Assembly: GCA_930367215.1 (NCBI GenBank)
Contig: OV884056.1
Coordinates: 229,081,127-229,145,126, forward strand
Source: Pollenia angustigena
Taxonomy: Eukaryota > Arthropoda > Insecta > Diptera > Polleniidae
DNA length: 64,000 nucleotides
Reading direction: 5' to 3'
Part shown: positions 1 to 10,429 of the stretch, piece after piece
Layout of the letters: every line of letters begins with the position of its first letter
Numbering within the stretch: the first letter of the stretch is position 1
The notes under the pieces: model-generated
Databases searched by the model: none
What the model was told of the DNA's origin: nothing
What the model saw: only the letters and a program-made list of their open reading frames with translations
Program-made: the position numbers and the translations under genes

Positions 1-1656
1 GAGCGATCTCTCAATAGTTCCTACTAGAGAGTGAAGAGCCGTCTCAACAGACTTGCCCTTTGTGTAGGCATGTTGAGAGGCAGAGAGCAGACCTCTTGGG
101 ATAGTCATCCTCAAGTGCACATCGATAACCCTCTCAAGAGTCTTTAGAAGAAAGGATGCAAGACTGATCGGTCTGTAGTCCTTCGGCTCGGTGTGAGAAG
201 CCTTACCCCCTTTGGGTATAAAGACCACTCTACACAGGGACCATTTCACAGGAAGATACGAAAATCTAGCGCATCCCCTGTATATGGCCAGCAACCAGGG
301 TATTATCAGGGCCGAGTTCCTCTGCAGGTCCGCCGGAATTATACCATCCATACCCGGAGATTTATATGGGCTAAAGCTATCGATAGCCCATTTAATCCTG
401 TCATAGTCCAATTGAATGGACATAGGAATGGGAGTCGCCTCCCACGCTTGATCCCGCATACCCCATTGGGAGTTACCAGGAAAGTGAGTATCAATTAACA
501 CCTCTAGTGCTTCCTGACTATTTGTAGTCCAACTACCATCCGATTTCCGGACGTAGGTCGGAACCATCGGGCTCGAGGCCATTATCTTACGTAAACGGTT
601 CGTCTCAGAGGATCCTTCCACGCCGCTACAGAAGTTCCTCCAAGCAGTCCTTTTCGCTGATCTTACCAAGTTTCTAAACTTATTCAATGATGACTTGTAG
701 TCCGCCCAGTTGCCTTGGCGCTTCGCCACATTGAACAGCCTACGACAATCAGTTCTCGCCTGCGCAATGTCAGGATCCCACCATGGTGGCCGGTTCCTAC
801 CCCTACGCACCCTTGGCTTACACGCCAAGGACGTCGCCAACTGCAGTGAGTTCGAAAGCAGATCCACTGCCGCATCGATCCCCCCGATATCATAAACCCT
901 AGGAGGGTCAGATAGAGACCGGATCAGAGAGGAGTGTTGAATCCCCCAGTTCGTCCGTCTCCTGTTCAATATAGCCATCGATCCCGAAGACCTAAGCCCT
1001 AAACTAAATTCCACATATCTGTGATCAGAGAGTGAACAGTCATTCGATACCATCCAACCCTCGATCAAATTGATGTGGTTTATACTAACTAGCGTGACAT
1101 CAAGAACCTCACACCTATTTGCAACCACAAACGTAGGCTCACAGCCCCTATTTACTACTCCTAAATTATAATTAATAATAAAGGAGAAAAGTGACTCACC
1201 TCTTACATTTGTGTCCGTACTACCCCATATAGTGTGGTGCGCATTAGCATCGGCACAGATTACAATCGGCGTTCCAGTGCCCGCAGCCTTTATTACGGCA
1301 TCACGGATAAGCCCGTTGGGAGGGTCCTGCCCGTGGTCATGCGCCATATACGCCGAGACCATCCAGACTATACCGTCCGGTGTCTCAAGAGCAACAGTAG
1401 AAGTATCTTCATCACTGTAATCAGAAAGAATGAAGATATTCAAAGAGTTTTTAGCTAAGACACAAGATCTTATGTTACCTGTACCTTTCGCAAACAATAG
1501 CTTGTAGCCTTTTAGGTTTAGTCCGCAAACCCGATTCTTATGAATCCAGGGTTCTTGGACCATCACGAGCTCCTCCCCTCTTTCCACCACACGGAGGAGC
1601 AGTGCAGCAGATGCTGCTTTAGAGTGGTGGAGGTTTATCTGTAGCACCTTCACCAT
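1..1656 (-). CDS. Non-LTR retrotransposon ORF2 (endonuclease + reverse transcriptase), runs off left edge
   Basis: This is the pol-like protein of a non-LTR retrotransposon; it nicks target DNA and reverse-transcribes the element RNA at the nick. The frame is open for all 552 codons from the ATG at 1656-1654 to the window edge, so no inactivating change is visible. The first residues (VLQINLHHSKAA) are the usual start of an APE-type endonuclease. QEPWI near residue 35, CADANAHH near 135 and SDHR near 209 are endonuclease motifs. The reverse transcriptase begins near residue 430 (KSPGMDGI), with IPKGGK and KDYRPISL near 480-500; the catalytic YADD box lies beyond the window. The start overlaps the end of ORF1 (TAA at 1621-1619) by 38 bp in another frame, as is common in this class. 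I favour the LOA/R1 group from the motif style and the ORF1 type, but clade assignment needs the full ORF2. Confidence 0.9.
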   Translation of the reverse strand, partial: MVKVLQINLHHSKAASAALLLRVVERGEELVMVQEPWIHKNRVCGLNLKGYKLLFAKGTGNIRSCVLAKNSLNIFILSDYSDEDTSTVALETPDGIVWMVSAYMAHDHGQDPPNGLIRDAVIKAAGTGTPIVICADANAHHTIWGSTDTNVRGESLFSFIINYNLGVVNRGCEPTFVVANRCEVLDVTLVSINHINLIEGWMVSNDCSLSDHRYVEFSLGLRSSGSMAILNRRRTNWGIQHSSLIRSLSDPPRVYDIGGIDAAVDLLSNSLQLATSLACKPRVRRGRNRPPWWDPDIAQARTDCRRLFNVAKRQGNWADYKSSLNKFRNLVRSAKRTAWRNFCSGVEGSSETNRLRKIMASSPMVPTYVRKSDGSWTTNSQEALEVLIDTHFPGNSQWGMRDQAWEATPIPMSIQLDYDRIKWAIDSFSPYKSPGMDGIIPADLQRNSALIIPWLLAIYRGCARFSYLPVKWSLCRVVFIPKGGKASHTEPKDYRPISLASFLLKTLERVIDVHLRMTIPRGLLSASQHAYTKGKSVETALHSLVGTIERSL

Positions 1657-3204
1657 GATCCATTTTGGCGACCACTGTGATGTTGACGTCCTCCTGGTCA
1701 GATTCCAGCAGCACGTCCTCATCAACCATGTCACCCAAGTGATCAAAGAAGTCACCCACCAATCCTGAGACAGACTGGGTATCCTCTTTGTCACTTGAGC
1801 CCACGGCATCGTCGCAAGCCATGCTTTCCTCAGGATGCTTGGCCTCACTTACCGACGGAGCCGGATTGCCCTTGTTGTCACTTCGGTAGACACGGAGCAA
1901 GATCGTACTAAAACCATAGTAGAGCTTGCCCTGCCTCTCCCTCAGTGGCTCCAAGGATTGCTGGTTAATAACCACAATCGCCGTCCTTGAGGACCCCTCA
2001 GCAGCTGAAACCTTCACTACTTTCCAGTCCTGTGTGGGCAGTTGAGGGTTGCAGCACTGAATGATCCTCAAGATCTCCTCAGGTTCAGATGGTTCGGCGG
2101 GGATGGTGGCGATCGATCTCGGCCTCCGTGGTATCTCTCCAACTAACACCACGTCAAGCCTGGCACCTTCCCAAACCTCTCCTAGTAGTTCAATGGCCCG
2201 CTTTAGAAGCAGCGCTGAGCGCTCATCTGCGCAAGCCATCAGCTTTACGTGACCCTGGTACCAGCCAGCGTCATCGCATTGAGGGGGTGGCCCTGGATTT
2301 TCCCTGAGGATCGTCCAGAACACACCCATAAGTTTTTGTTTTACCAGATCCCACTTAGTATGAGAAATGGCACCATTATCAACGCTTCTGTCGATGATAG
2401 CTCGTACAAGGTGACCTTTGGCCACCTCGCTAAAAGATTTGTTCATCGGTTTCGATGAAATTTTGGGACGTTTCGTCCCTGGTTGCTGTTTAACGGCTGC
2501 AGCTTCCTCCTCCGAACGTTGCCGTTTAGGCATTGTCACCTTTCCAGGGACTGGAGGAGTAGCACTTGGCAGCTCAGCTATGTGGGCTTTTGCCCATGCC
2601 AATGAAGCTTTCTGCTCATTGGTGAGGTCTTCGGCTTTCTTGGAGCCGAGAATGTCGATGAAACGCAAGGCAGCACGCCTTGTGTTCGAAGCCCTCTTTG
2701 TAGGGTTTTTGTGCCAAGGGGACTTCTGCGGTCGCCGAGTTTGGCGGGGGGTGGTGCAACTTTGGGATAGGATGTTGTCATCGCCATCCCTCCTTGCACA
2801 ATAGACACATGGGAAGCTGCTTTGTTAGGCGACTTAGTCATACCCAACTTTGCAGCACCCGAAGCAGGGGTTTTATCCGTTCCAATGACGGAAAGGGCTT
2901 GAGCGGTTTTTGAGGTACTTGGAGCGAAGTTCAGGGGTACCTCGCCGCAGTTTTTGGAACAGCCGCCTTCTGGTCGAGCTGCCTTACCACTTCCGATCAG
3001 CTTGGGCCGATCTTCACTGGTTGCCTGGGCTGTTACAGCTCCTGGCTTTTTCGTCTCGCTGTCAATCGTTGTCCTTTTTCTCGCCTGTCCGTCATCAGTT
3101 ATCGTTAATTGTTTTTTTTGTGTTTGTTTCTGTTGTTTTTGTTTTTGTTGTGCTTGTTCTGGTTGTGTTTGTTTTTCGAAATTGTTGTTCATTTTTGGTC
3201 CCAC
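1619..3204 (-). pseudogene. ORF1 of the same non-LTR element (DUF4780-like), one frameshift
   Basis: ORF1 encodes the RNA-binding, nucleocapsid-like protein of the element. It is seen as two overlapping frames: an N-terminal part from the ATG at 3204 and a C-terminal part ending with TAA at 1621-1619. The N-terminal part opens MGPKMNNNFEKQTQ and is very rich in Gln and Lys over roughly residues 8-35. The two frames would join if one base were added in the short A-run (T-run 2706-2710 on the plus strand), so this is a 1-bp slip or an assembly error. The C-terminal part contains a segment with WEGARLDVVLVGEIP and KLYYGFSTILLRVYRSD, which I recognise as resembling the DUF4780 domain found in fly retrotransposon ORF1 proteins. 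I see no CCHC zinc knuckles. A Met in the second frame (2668) could give a shorter protein, but the low-complexity N-terminus fits one original reading frame. Confidence 0.8.
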
Positions 3205-3485
3205 GAGTGTAGGGGAATTGAAAGGTCCACCACGTCATAGCCCCCATTAACGTGGTAAGGGCGTGGTCTATTTGCTGAGGTGCCCAGGTATCAGCAAAGC
3301 TCCGTACTAATACAGTCGGTAACCCCTGACTGCAAACCAACCGATAGGCACGGGTCGCATAACACCTCGGTTTAGGGGATGGATAACTTTTCGTCGCCAA
3401 AGCCTTTAAGTTCCTTGCCTTCGCCTCGGGAATCACCAGTTGCTGGCAAAATGCCCGGGCCAAGACACAAACCACAGCCAAGACT
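3205..3485 (-). other. Putative 5' UTR of the non-LTR element
   Basis: This GC-richer stretch lies between the ORF1 start and the first BEL/Pao-like codons. It has the same base composition as the element and no continuous frame of its own; the overlapping short frames look like shadows. I take it as the element's 5' leader. Its exact 5' boundary cannot be fixed because no target duplication is visible with the 3' end outside the window. Confidence 0.5.
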
Positions 3486-3489
3486 TAAG

Positions 3490-4626
3490 CCACCACATCG
3501 CTTCAAGATTGTCATCCATAATAGTGGTGGACAAAATTACTTTGCATGGAGGAAATCAGCTCATGACCCGAGTAATAAGAACAGAATTTTGGATTTTTCG
3601 ACTTAAGCCCTTAGTAAAAACAGTCATAAATAATTGCAAAACATGTGTACTTTACAAAAAACATACTCAAAGTCAGATAATGGCATCCCTGCCACCTGAA
3701 CGCACAACAATATCAAGACCCTTTACAGTTACAGGTGTTGATTACGCTGGACCTTTCAACATTCGAAACTTTACGGGTCGAGCCTGCCTTATCACAAAAG
3801 GATATGTTTGCATATTTGTATGCTTTGCCACAAAAGCTGTACATTTAGAACCAGTAAGTGACCTATCGACCCAAGCTTTTTTAGCCGCTTTCTCCCGCTT
3901 TATTGGAAGACGTGGATGTCCCGCAATCATATATTCGGACAACGGCACGAACTTGTCGGAGCAGCAGAACTCATCAAAAAGGATCGTCTAGAATTTATAA
4001 AAACTCTTCAAACCCAAGTAACTCACAACTTTAGCCATCAAAACATCATTTGGAAATTTATACCCCCTGGTGCCCCACATATGGGCGGACTCTGAGAGGC
4101 CGGTGTAAAATCCTTCAAAACCCACCTAAAGAAAATGATACCAGATATGAAATTCACCTTTGAAGAGCTGTCAACAATTCTCACTCGCATAGAATCGTGT
4201 TTAAACTCTAGACCCTTAAGTCCTGCTAGCGATGACCCAAACGACCTTAACCCATTGACCCCTGGACACTTCCTTATTGGAACTCCATTATTGACCCCAG
4301 CCGAACCTGATGTAAGCAGCGAAAACCTGACCCTCATCAACCGCTGGAAACGCCTAAAGGTCATCTACCACTCATTTTGCCAAAGATGGAAATCCGAGTA
4401 TCTTGCCGAACTTCATCGCAGGTACAAGTGGAAGTCTCAGAAGGATAACGTTAAAGTCAACGATTTGGTAGTCATCAAAAACAACAACTTGCCACCCAAC
4501 GAATGGCAAATGGGTCGAATCACTAAGACTCATATTGGAACTGATCAAAACTGTCGAGTTGTCGACATCCAGACAAAAAATGGGATCGTTACCAGACCCA
4601 TTACAAAAATTGTGGTTTTGTTTTAA
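3490..4626 (+). pseudogene. BEL/Pao LTR-retrotransposon integrase, broken
   Basis: This is the C-terminal integrase of a BEL/Pao-type polyprotein, which would insert the element's DNA copy into the genome. In order: a zinc-binding H2C2-type module (LHGG near 3545, then NCKTC), the catalytic core with GVDYAGPF and YSDNGTN (both Asp present), and EAGVKS supplying the Glu, then a C-terminal region ending ITKIVVLF. It is inactive: the frame shifts near 3530 and near 3952, and a TGA at 4093-4095 interrupts the core just before the Glu. Gag, protease and RT/RNase H are missing on the left, where the non-LTR element begins. The family assignment rests on motif order and wording and is strong. Confidence 0.85.
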
Positions 4627-4892
4627 AATACATTTAACATTTTTAAAAATTTTCCAAACTAATTTTACACTGAATTCCTACTTACAGGTATGGCATCCCA
4701 CCAAACATTTCCAAGTTTCTCATCAACAGATTTAATTGCTGTCAACATATTCAACCCCACACGACCCGCAAATTTGAATCGAAATGAGATCCTAGATGCC
4801 ATATCTGCCAAAAATCATCACGACACCTTGCTACAGTATAACCTGTTTTTGCGGCACCCACCAGCGTTTTGAACTAACTAGCACCGACTCAT
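4627..4892 (+). other. BEL/Pao 3' region between integrase and polypurine tract
   Basis: AT-rich sequence followed by a 60-codon frame (4690-4872, starting MASHQTFPSF) that ends just before the polypurine tract. I do not recognise this small frame; it may be the remains of a 3' ORF or chance. It belongs to the BEL/Pao element by position. Confidence 0.4.
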
Positions 4893-5330
4893 GGGGGCCG
4901 GGATGTTCAGCACTGAAGGTTGGCCAACCAGGACCAACAGTTTTATGTTATTTTGTTTCTCATTCTCTTTTTCTTTTTTGTACAAACATGTAATTTCATT
5001 TTTAAAAAAGATCAAGACACTCTAGTTTTGATTGTGGTAGCGAAAAGAACAAAAGTTGTAATTAAATTAAATTAAAAGTAAAAAACAATAACAGAAACTT
5101 AAAACATTGTGAAAAACTTAAAATTATTAAAAACCAAAATAAGTACAAAAAAAACCCAAATTTCAAACTCTTGCAAAGAAAAACTAAACGTTAAAAACAA
5201 AAACAAAAAACTGAATTAAAACCTAAAGTTAAACAAAATACAAAATAAAGTGTTTTATTTATTGTAAATAAAAAAAGAGAACCGTGTTTATTTTGAGGAT
5301 TGAAAATTAAAGATCGACCCTCAAACAATA
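4893..5330 (+). repeat. Polypurine tract and 3' LTR of the BEL/Pao element
   Basis: The purine-rich tract gggggccggga (4893-4903) is immediately followed by TGTTCAGCACTG at 4904, the expected TG start of an LTR. AT-rich sequence with AATAAA-type signals near 5245-5275 follows. The LTR end is uncertain; ctcaaaca near 5320 is a plausible CA end. No 5' LTR is present to compare with. Confidence 0.55.
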
Positions 5331-5900
5331 GGTTTTTGGAAGTTAAATTATGGAAAATAACTGAAAATTCATCTGTTGTTACGGAATTCGCTGTTGAATT
5401 TTTGACAGTAAAAATTAAATGAACTTTTCGTTTTTTAAGTAAATTTAGAGTTATTTTAAATTATATTTTCATTTTATTTTACATACAGAACTTCAACTAA
5501 ATGAACGGATAAAATTAAATGCAACCAAAAATATGTATTAAAGTGCACTTAGTTAAAGAAAAAAACTTAGAATCAGTTAAAAATAAATTTTGCTTTTAGT
5601 TTTAAATGTTTATTTATTTAAAAATGACTGAACGGAATACTTCTTAAATAAACTAAATTCCGTTACTGTTATAATATTGTGTGTTAATTTTAAAACAAAT
5701 TATTGTCATATTAATAGATAACATGTTTAGAGGCTACCATAACATGGTTGTGGCTCTTTGATGAAATTGTTGTCGGTGACAATAATTTGGTTATATTAAA
5801 CATAATATGTTTAACATTTTCTTAAAAAATAGTTTTGTTTGAGGTTGGCGGTGAACGCTGTAAAATATTTACGGGGTTGGTAAAAGATTATTAATTACTA
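5331..5900. other. AT-rich spacer; decayed MITE remnant near 5700-5825
   Basis: No coding signal. At about 5725-5825 the words ggttgtgg, ttgttgtcggtgacaat and aaacataatatgttt match the interior of the CACGCAGAG-ended MITE family seen at 18200 and 53.5-56.4 kb, but the terminal repeats are lost. Confidence 0.4.
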
Positions 5901-5904
5901 ACTT

Positions 5905-6575
5905 TGATGGCACTACAACATACTGTTGGTCTCGGCCTGCTTTGAAAATGTTTGTACGTTGTCTCCAGTTTGATTCACTAGGGATTTTTAGGTCTTCCCC
6001 GCTGACGCTTTCTTTCATATAGATTCTGGAATGTCTCTCTTTTTGGAGTATCCACGTTTATCCGATGTGTACCAGACAGCTAATGATTTAGTCGTCATAT
6101 ATACCCATACATTTTAGGAGTTATGGTTTTCCAAAAATGCCTAACACATATTTATCGACTTTTGCAAGTACACATGCTTCCGAACGGATATCACAAGTGG
6201 TTTTCTTTTTCCTGGAGATACCTTGACTTTTTCTATATTTGCTTAGGTAATAATAATACCTGTTTGCACACACTATTTATGGTTTTATTTTAAGGCTGAT
6301 TTTATTTTCCTTATTTACAGCGGATTCAAGTTAAGCAAATTCCACTACCTCGTTATTATAACTGCCAGTTTGTACTTCATCGCCATACATTATTTGCGTT
6401 TATTTTTCTGCAGTTGCAACCAATATCTTTGTTTTGTCCTCGTTTACCGCAAAAACCAATCTAAGCTGAATCCTTTTAAATCTTCTCATAGACAGCAGTT
6501 GCATTTCGCATGTGTCATTCAAAAATGTCAAGATCATCTGCATAAGCGAGGATCATATGGCATTTGTCTTCACCG
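5905..6575 (-). pseudogene. Decayed RTE-type non-LTR reverse transcriptase fragment
   Basis: On the minus strand near 6563-6540 the sequence reads ILAYADDLDIF, which contains the reverse transcriptase YADD box. It is followed, after stops and frame changes, by MRNATAVYEKI and AVNEDKTK, the usual order in RTE-like elements of flies. Further left, near 6050-5900, there is a tract resembling the C-terminal end of such proteins (NWRQRTNIFKAGRDQ). Several stops and shifts show that this copy is old. The clade is inferred from phrase similarity; a CR1-like origin is possible. Confidence 0.55.
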
Positions 6576-7143
6576 TTACCCTTTTGTTTAAAAATTATAT
6601 TCACTAAAAGAATAAAGAGGTTAAACTATGGGACTGGTAGGGTGACCAGGAAAACGAGATGAAATATATATTGGTATATACTTGTGTGTATATAAGCGGT
6701 AATGATGACGATGATGAGAGAACCAAAGCGCAATTCCCAGAGGGACTACTGTGTTGTAGGTCAGAAGCGATAGGCTATAGGATCCTATAGGCTATGTGAA
6801 ACTTTATTACAAGATCTCATTAGCCAAACATATCCGGAAACAATGTAATCGAGCGAATGCAAGGATTTAAAAAAAGAGATAGAATCTTAGTTGAAAAGGA
6901 GTTGTATGAACAGAATAGATGTTTACAGGCTGCGGTTGAAAAATAAGTGTTCCTTTTGTTAAGTTTAAGGTTTTTTAATGTAACAATTCAGTGGTTTTTA
7001 AGCTGTATAATTAACACTTAGAAAATTCATTTATAGGACCGTTATAATTCAAGGCAAGTTAATTAAATAATTAATATGTATATAGAAATAACCATAAGAT
7101 TGATAGTTATAAAATTATTAACAATAATATTTAGCAACACTCT
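6576..7143. other. Non-coding spacer
   Basis: AT-rich sequence with no supported gene or repeat boundary. A short near-repeat (gctataggatcctataggctat) lies at about 6775-6795. Confidence 0.4.
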
Positions 7144-7600
7144 ATGATAGTTAGAACAATTACACAGAAAGAAAAACACTCGGGATAAATCAAGTTTATT
7201 ATGATTAATTTAAGTACGAGTCGTACTCAAAAATTCAAGTACGACTAACACTAAAACGTACTCAAAACAATCTTAAATGGAATTACTTTCGAAAATCAAT
7301 CCCCGAAAAAAGATTAAACTTTTCGTTGTGCTTAACACTCCTGCTTACGCATATTTTGATTTTCTATACACATTGAAACAAGGTCTGGCCAGACTCATGT
7401 GTGCCACGAAGGGTTAAAAAGTAAATTTAAGCTCTTGGTTCTCATTTAGTTTATATTTTTGGTTAAATATGTACAAGAGATTTCTAAAGTAAAACCCATA
7501 TCAGGCATGATGTTGGTGTTTTATCGTTCTGCAAGGTGTAATACGAGTAAGTAAATCAATAATAATAATTTTTTCTTTCTAATTCGTGATAAAATAATAA
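7144..7600 (+). repeat. Dispersed repeat, inverted homolog of 24630-25315
   Basis: This AT-rich repeat starts with acacagaaagaaaaacac and contains ctcgggataaatc, gtacgagtcgtactc and, further on, ggttctcatttagttta and gttggtgttttatcg. The reverse complement of these words occurs in the same order at 24630-25315, which shows two copies of one element in opposite orientation. No coding capacity is visible. A related end (ttttctttcagtgt) occurs at 12165-12180. Confidence 0.6.
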
Positions 7601-7610
7601 AATATAATAC

Positions 7611-8930
7611 TTAGGTTAGGTTCCATTGGCCGTGATCAACCACAGCTCACGTGGCTCTATTAATTAGTTCCCGTTGTGTAACCATATCACATCGTCTCCC
7701 ATGAGTCCTACGAAATCTGGCGGTCGATTCAATAAAGGAGTGGATCCTGTTTACATCAATATCAGAGAGACAAGTTTTGTCCCCAAGGGCCCGTCGACCA
7801 AACATTTCGAGTCTTTAGTCTCCGAATGCCGGGTAATTACAGAGAAGATGTTCCGTTGACTCTTCCTCCTTCTCATTGCCGCAACTTCTACACAAGTCAT
7901 TATAAGGGAGTCCCAGCCTCTGGGCAGCTGTAATGCCCGCCGTATCCTTTTGTCATCTATGATGGGCCAGATTTTCATGGTTTCCCCACACGTGGTTTCA
8001 TCGTGCCACCTCTGACTGGCGATAAGATGAAACTTGTGCGCTATAAGTTGCTTACACTTTGGGAGTGAAGCACCTACACAGTATGTGGAACCGTCCCAAT
8101 TCAAGCAAGGTGGTATCTGCATACGCCAACGAATCCGCCATGCAGTTCCCATGTATGTCCCAATTAAGGGTGACCAGTGAATGCCTCGCTATCTCCACCA
8201 GAGACATCCGGCATTCTCGGACAATTCTCGATGTGATGAACACATTCTCCAGGGATCTTATGGTCGCCTTGCTATCAGTAATAATGTGAATATCCCTTCC
8301 AGATATTTCACCGTACAGGATGCGTCTCGCGGCTGTGTGGATGGCCATTATCTCGGCCTGGATGACACTGTAGTGGTCCGGCAGCCTTATATGAATGCTC
8401 CAGTTGAGCTGCTCGGAGTATATGCCAGAACCGGCACAATACATTGTTTTAGACCCCTCCGTGAAAATTCGAATCGCATTCGCGGGAATACGAAGGTCAT
8501 TATAGTGGACCACGTTATCCAAAATGCCTTCCGTGAAGCCAGGATCAAAGATTGGCTCGGGTGTGACATAATCAACATACATGTGCCAATAAATTCCGTT
8601 CAGAATGTTAGCATGTCCGATATTGTAATCCCTCCATGCTCCGGTGGCCCTTAGTCTTACCGCTGCGTTCGCAACTGGCCTTTTCGCCAAAATGTCTGGT
8701 GGTAACCAGTTTAAAATCGTAAACAGTGCCTTAGAGGGGGTTGTTCTAATGGCACCTGTTACCGCTATCGCCACCATTCTCATTGCACATTCAAACCTAA
8801 TTTGATGACTCTTCACCTCGAGTGCCGGCCACCAAACAGCTGCCCCGTAGAATAGAATGGGTTTAATGACACATTCGTATAGCCAATATACATTTCTCGG
8901 GTTAATTCCCCAGTTTAGGCCAATGGTCAC
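7611..8930 (-). pseudogene. RNase H-bearing non-LTR element, copy A (RT tail to 3' end)
   Basis: Read on the minus strand from 8930, this holds the end of the reverse transcriptase region (GLNWGINPRNVYWLYE, then FYGAAVWW), an RNase H domain, and a 3' tail ending CCTAACCTAA at 7611. RNase H motifs are FTEGSK (the first catalytic Asp is Glu here), QAEIMAI with its Glu, and ITDSK with its Asp. After RRALQL about 70 bp present in copy B are missing, and the frame breaks. The 5' end at 8930 joins copy B head to head. It belongs to the RNase H-carrying LOA/I-like group; whether it is the same family as the element at 1-3204 cannot be told, because no shared region is present. Confidence 0.8.
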
Positions 8931-9920
8931 AAATTCCCGCGAACGCGATTCAAATTTTCACGGACGGGTCTAAAACACTGTGTGGTGTCGGTTCTGGCAT
9001 ATACTCCGAGCAGCTAAACTGGAGCATTCCTATAAGGCTGCCAGACCACTGCAGTGTCATCCAGGCCAAGATAATGGCCATCTACACAGCTGCGAGACGC
9101 ATCCGGTACGGTGATATATCTAGAAGGGATATTCACATTATTACCGATAGCAAGGCGGCCATAAGATTCCTGGAGAATGTGTTCATCACATCGAGAATTG
9201 TCCGAGAATGCCGGATGTCTCTGGAGGAGATAGCGAGGCATTCACTGGTCAACCTTAATTGGGTCCGCGGACACAGGGACATACCGGGGAACTGCATGGC
9301 GGATTCGTTGGCGTATGCAGGTACCACCTTGAATCGAGACGGCTCGACATATAATGTAGGTGTTTCACTCCCAAGGAGTAAGCAACTCATTGCGCACAAG
9401 TTTCATATCATCGCCAGTCAGAGGTGGCTCGTTGAAACTACCTGTGGGGAAACCAGGAAAATCTGGCCCATCATAGATGAAAAAAGGACACGGCGGGCAT
9501 TACAGCTGTCCAGACATCATTTTAGAAACCTGATTGCGGTTATAACCGGCCATTGGCCCATTGGGAGGCACGCCCAGAGGCTGGGGCTCCCTTACAATGA
9601 CTTATGTAGAAGTTGCGGCGAGGAGGAGGAGGAAGAGTCAACGGAACATCTTCTCTGTAATTGCCCGGCATTCGGAGATCTAAGACTCGAAATGTTTGGT
9701 CGAAGAGCCCTTGGGGACAAAACTTGTCTCTCTGATGTTGATGTTAACAGGATCCACTCCTTTACTGAATCGACCGGATGGCTGCGTGGGAGCACTAGTA
9801 GCCAGACAACATAGGACCCATGGGAGACGGTGTGACATGGTTACACAACGGGAACTAATTAATGGACCCACGTGAGCTGTTCTTGATCACGGCTGCCAAT
9901 GGAACCTAACCTAGCCTAAC
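8931..9920 (+). pseudogene. RNase H-bearing non-LTR element, copy B (RNase H, zinc motif, 3' tail)
   Basis: The plus-strand copy starts near attcccgcgaacgcg and reads through FTDGSK, QAKIMAI (the catalytic Glu is Lys), ITDSKAAI and MADSLAY of RNase H. It continues to a cysteine-rich C-terminus, CRSCGEEEEEESTEHLLCNC, and stops at 9812-9814. A 3' UTR ends with aatggaacctaacctag near 9915. It keeps the zinc-knuckle-like region that is damaged in copy A. The Glu-to-Lys change and the lack of the RT portion make it inactive. Its 3' end abuts an inverted RT fragment (copy C). Confidence 0.85.
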
Positions 9921-10425
9921 CAGTTTAAAATCGTAAACAATGCCTTAGAGGGGGTTGTTCTAATGGCACCTGTTACTGCTATCGCCACCATTCTCATTGT
10001 ACGTTCAAACCTGGTTTGATTACTCTTCACCTTGAGCACCTGCCACCATACAGCTGCCCCGTAGAAAAGAATGGGTTTTATGACACATTCGTATAGCCAG
10101 TATACATTCTTCGGGTTTATTCCCCAGTTTAGGCCAATGGCCCTTTTGCAGCAATATAATGCAGTAGCCGCCTTATTAGTCCTGGAAATGGTGTTCATCC
10201 TCCAGTTCAGTTTGCTTTCCAATATTAGCCCAAGATACTTGGCGCTGTTAGACAGTTCCAGTGAGACCTCCTTTATCCTTGGGGTATTAAATTTGGGAAT
10301 TTTGTATCTCCTTGTGAAAAGTACAAGTTCTGTTTTGGCAGGATTTACATGCAGTCCACATCCCTGGCACAATTTTGTTAGGACATCCAATACAATACTT
10401 GAATCGAGCCCATTTTGAGATTGTT
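9921..10425 (-). pseudogene. Non-LTR reverse transcriptase fragment, copy C
   Basis: Minus-strand segment from the C-terminal part of the reverse transcriptase: GLHVNPAKTELVLFTRR, then SAKYLGLILESKLNW and FYGAAVWW, ending abruptly at TILNWL. It overlaps in content with copy A (GLNWGINP to ILNWL), so it is a distinct insertion or a duplicate. The break at ILNWL is exactly where copy B's 3' tail begins, suggesting copy B interrupted a longer copy. The right end meets a CACACA-ended MITE at 10430. Confidence 0.8.
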
Positions 10426-10429
10426 TTAT

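Noticed and set aside
2910..3250. Plus-strand Phe/Val-rich frames as membrane proteins
   Set aside because: They are antisense shadows of the Gln/Lys-rich N-terminus of ORF1.
5241..5290. Palindromic ttttatttattgtaaataaaa as a regulatory hairpin
   Set aside because: Fits the AT-rich poly(A)-signal part of an LTR; no further support.
7611..7620. ttaggttagg looks like the insect telomere repeat TTAGG
   Set aside because: Only two units, located at the 3' tail of a non-LTR element; copy B has the same tail (cctaacctag). Flies lack TTAGG telomeres.
9133..9399. Minus-strand frames over copy B
   Set aside because: Antisense shadow of the RNase H region.
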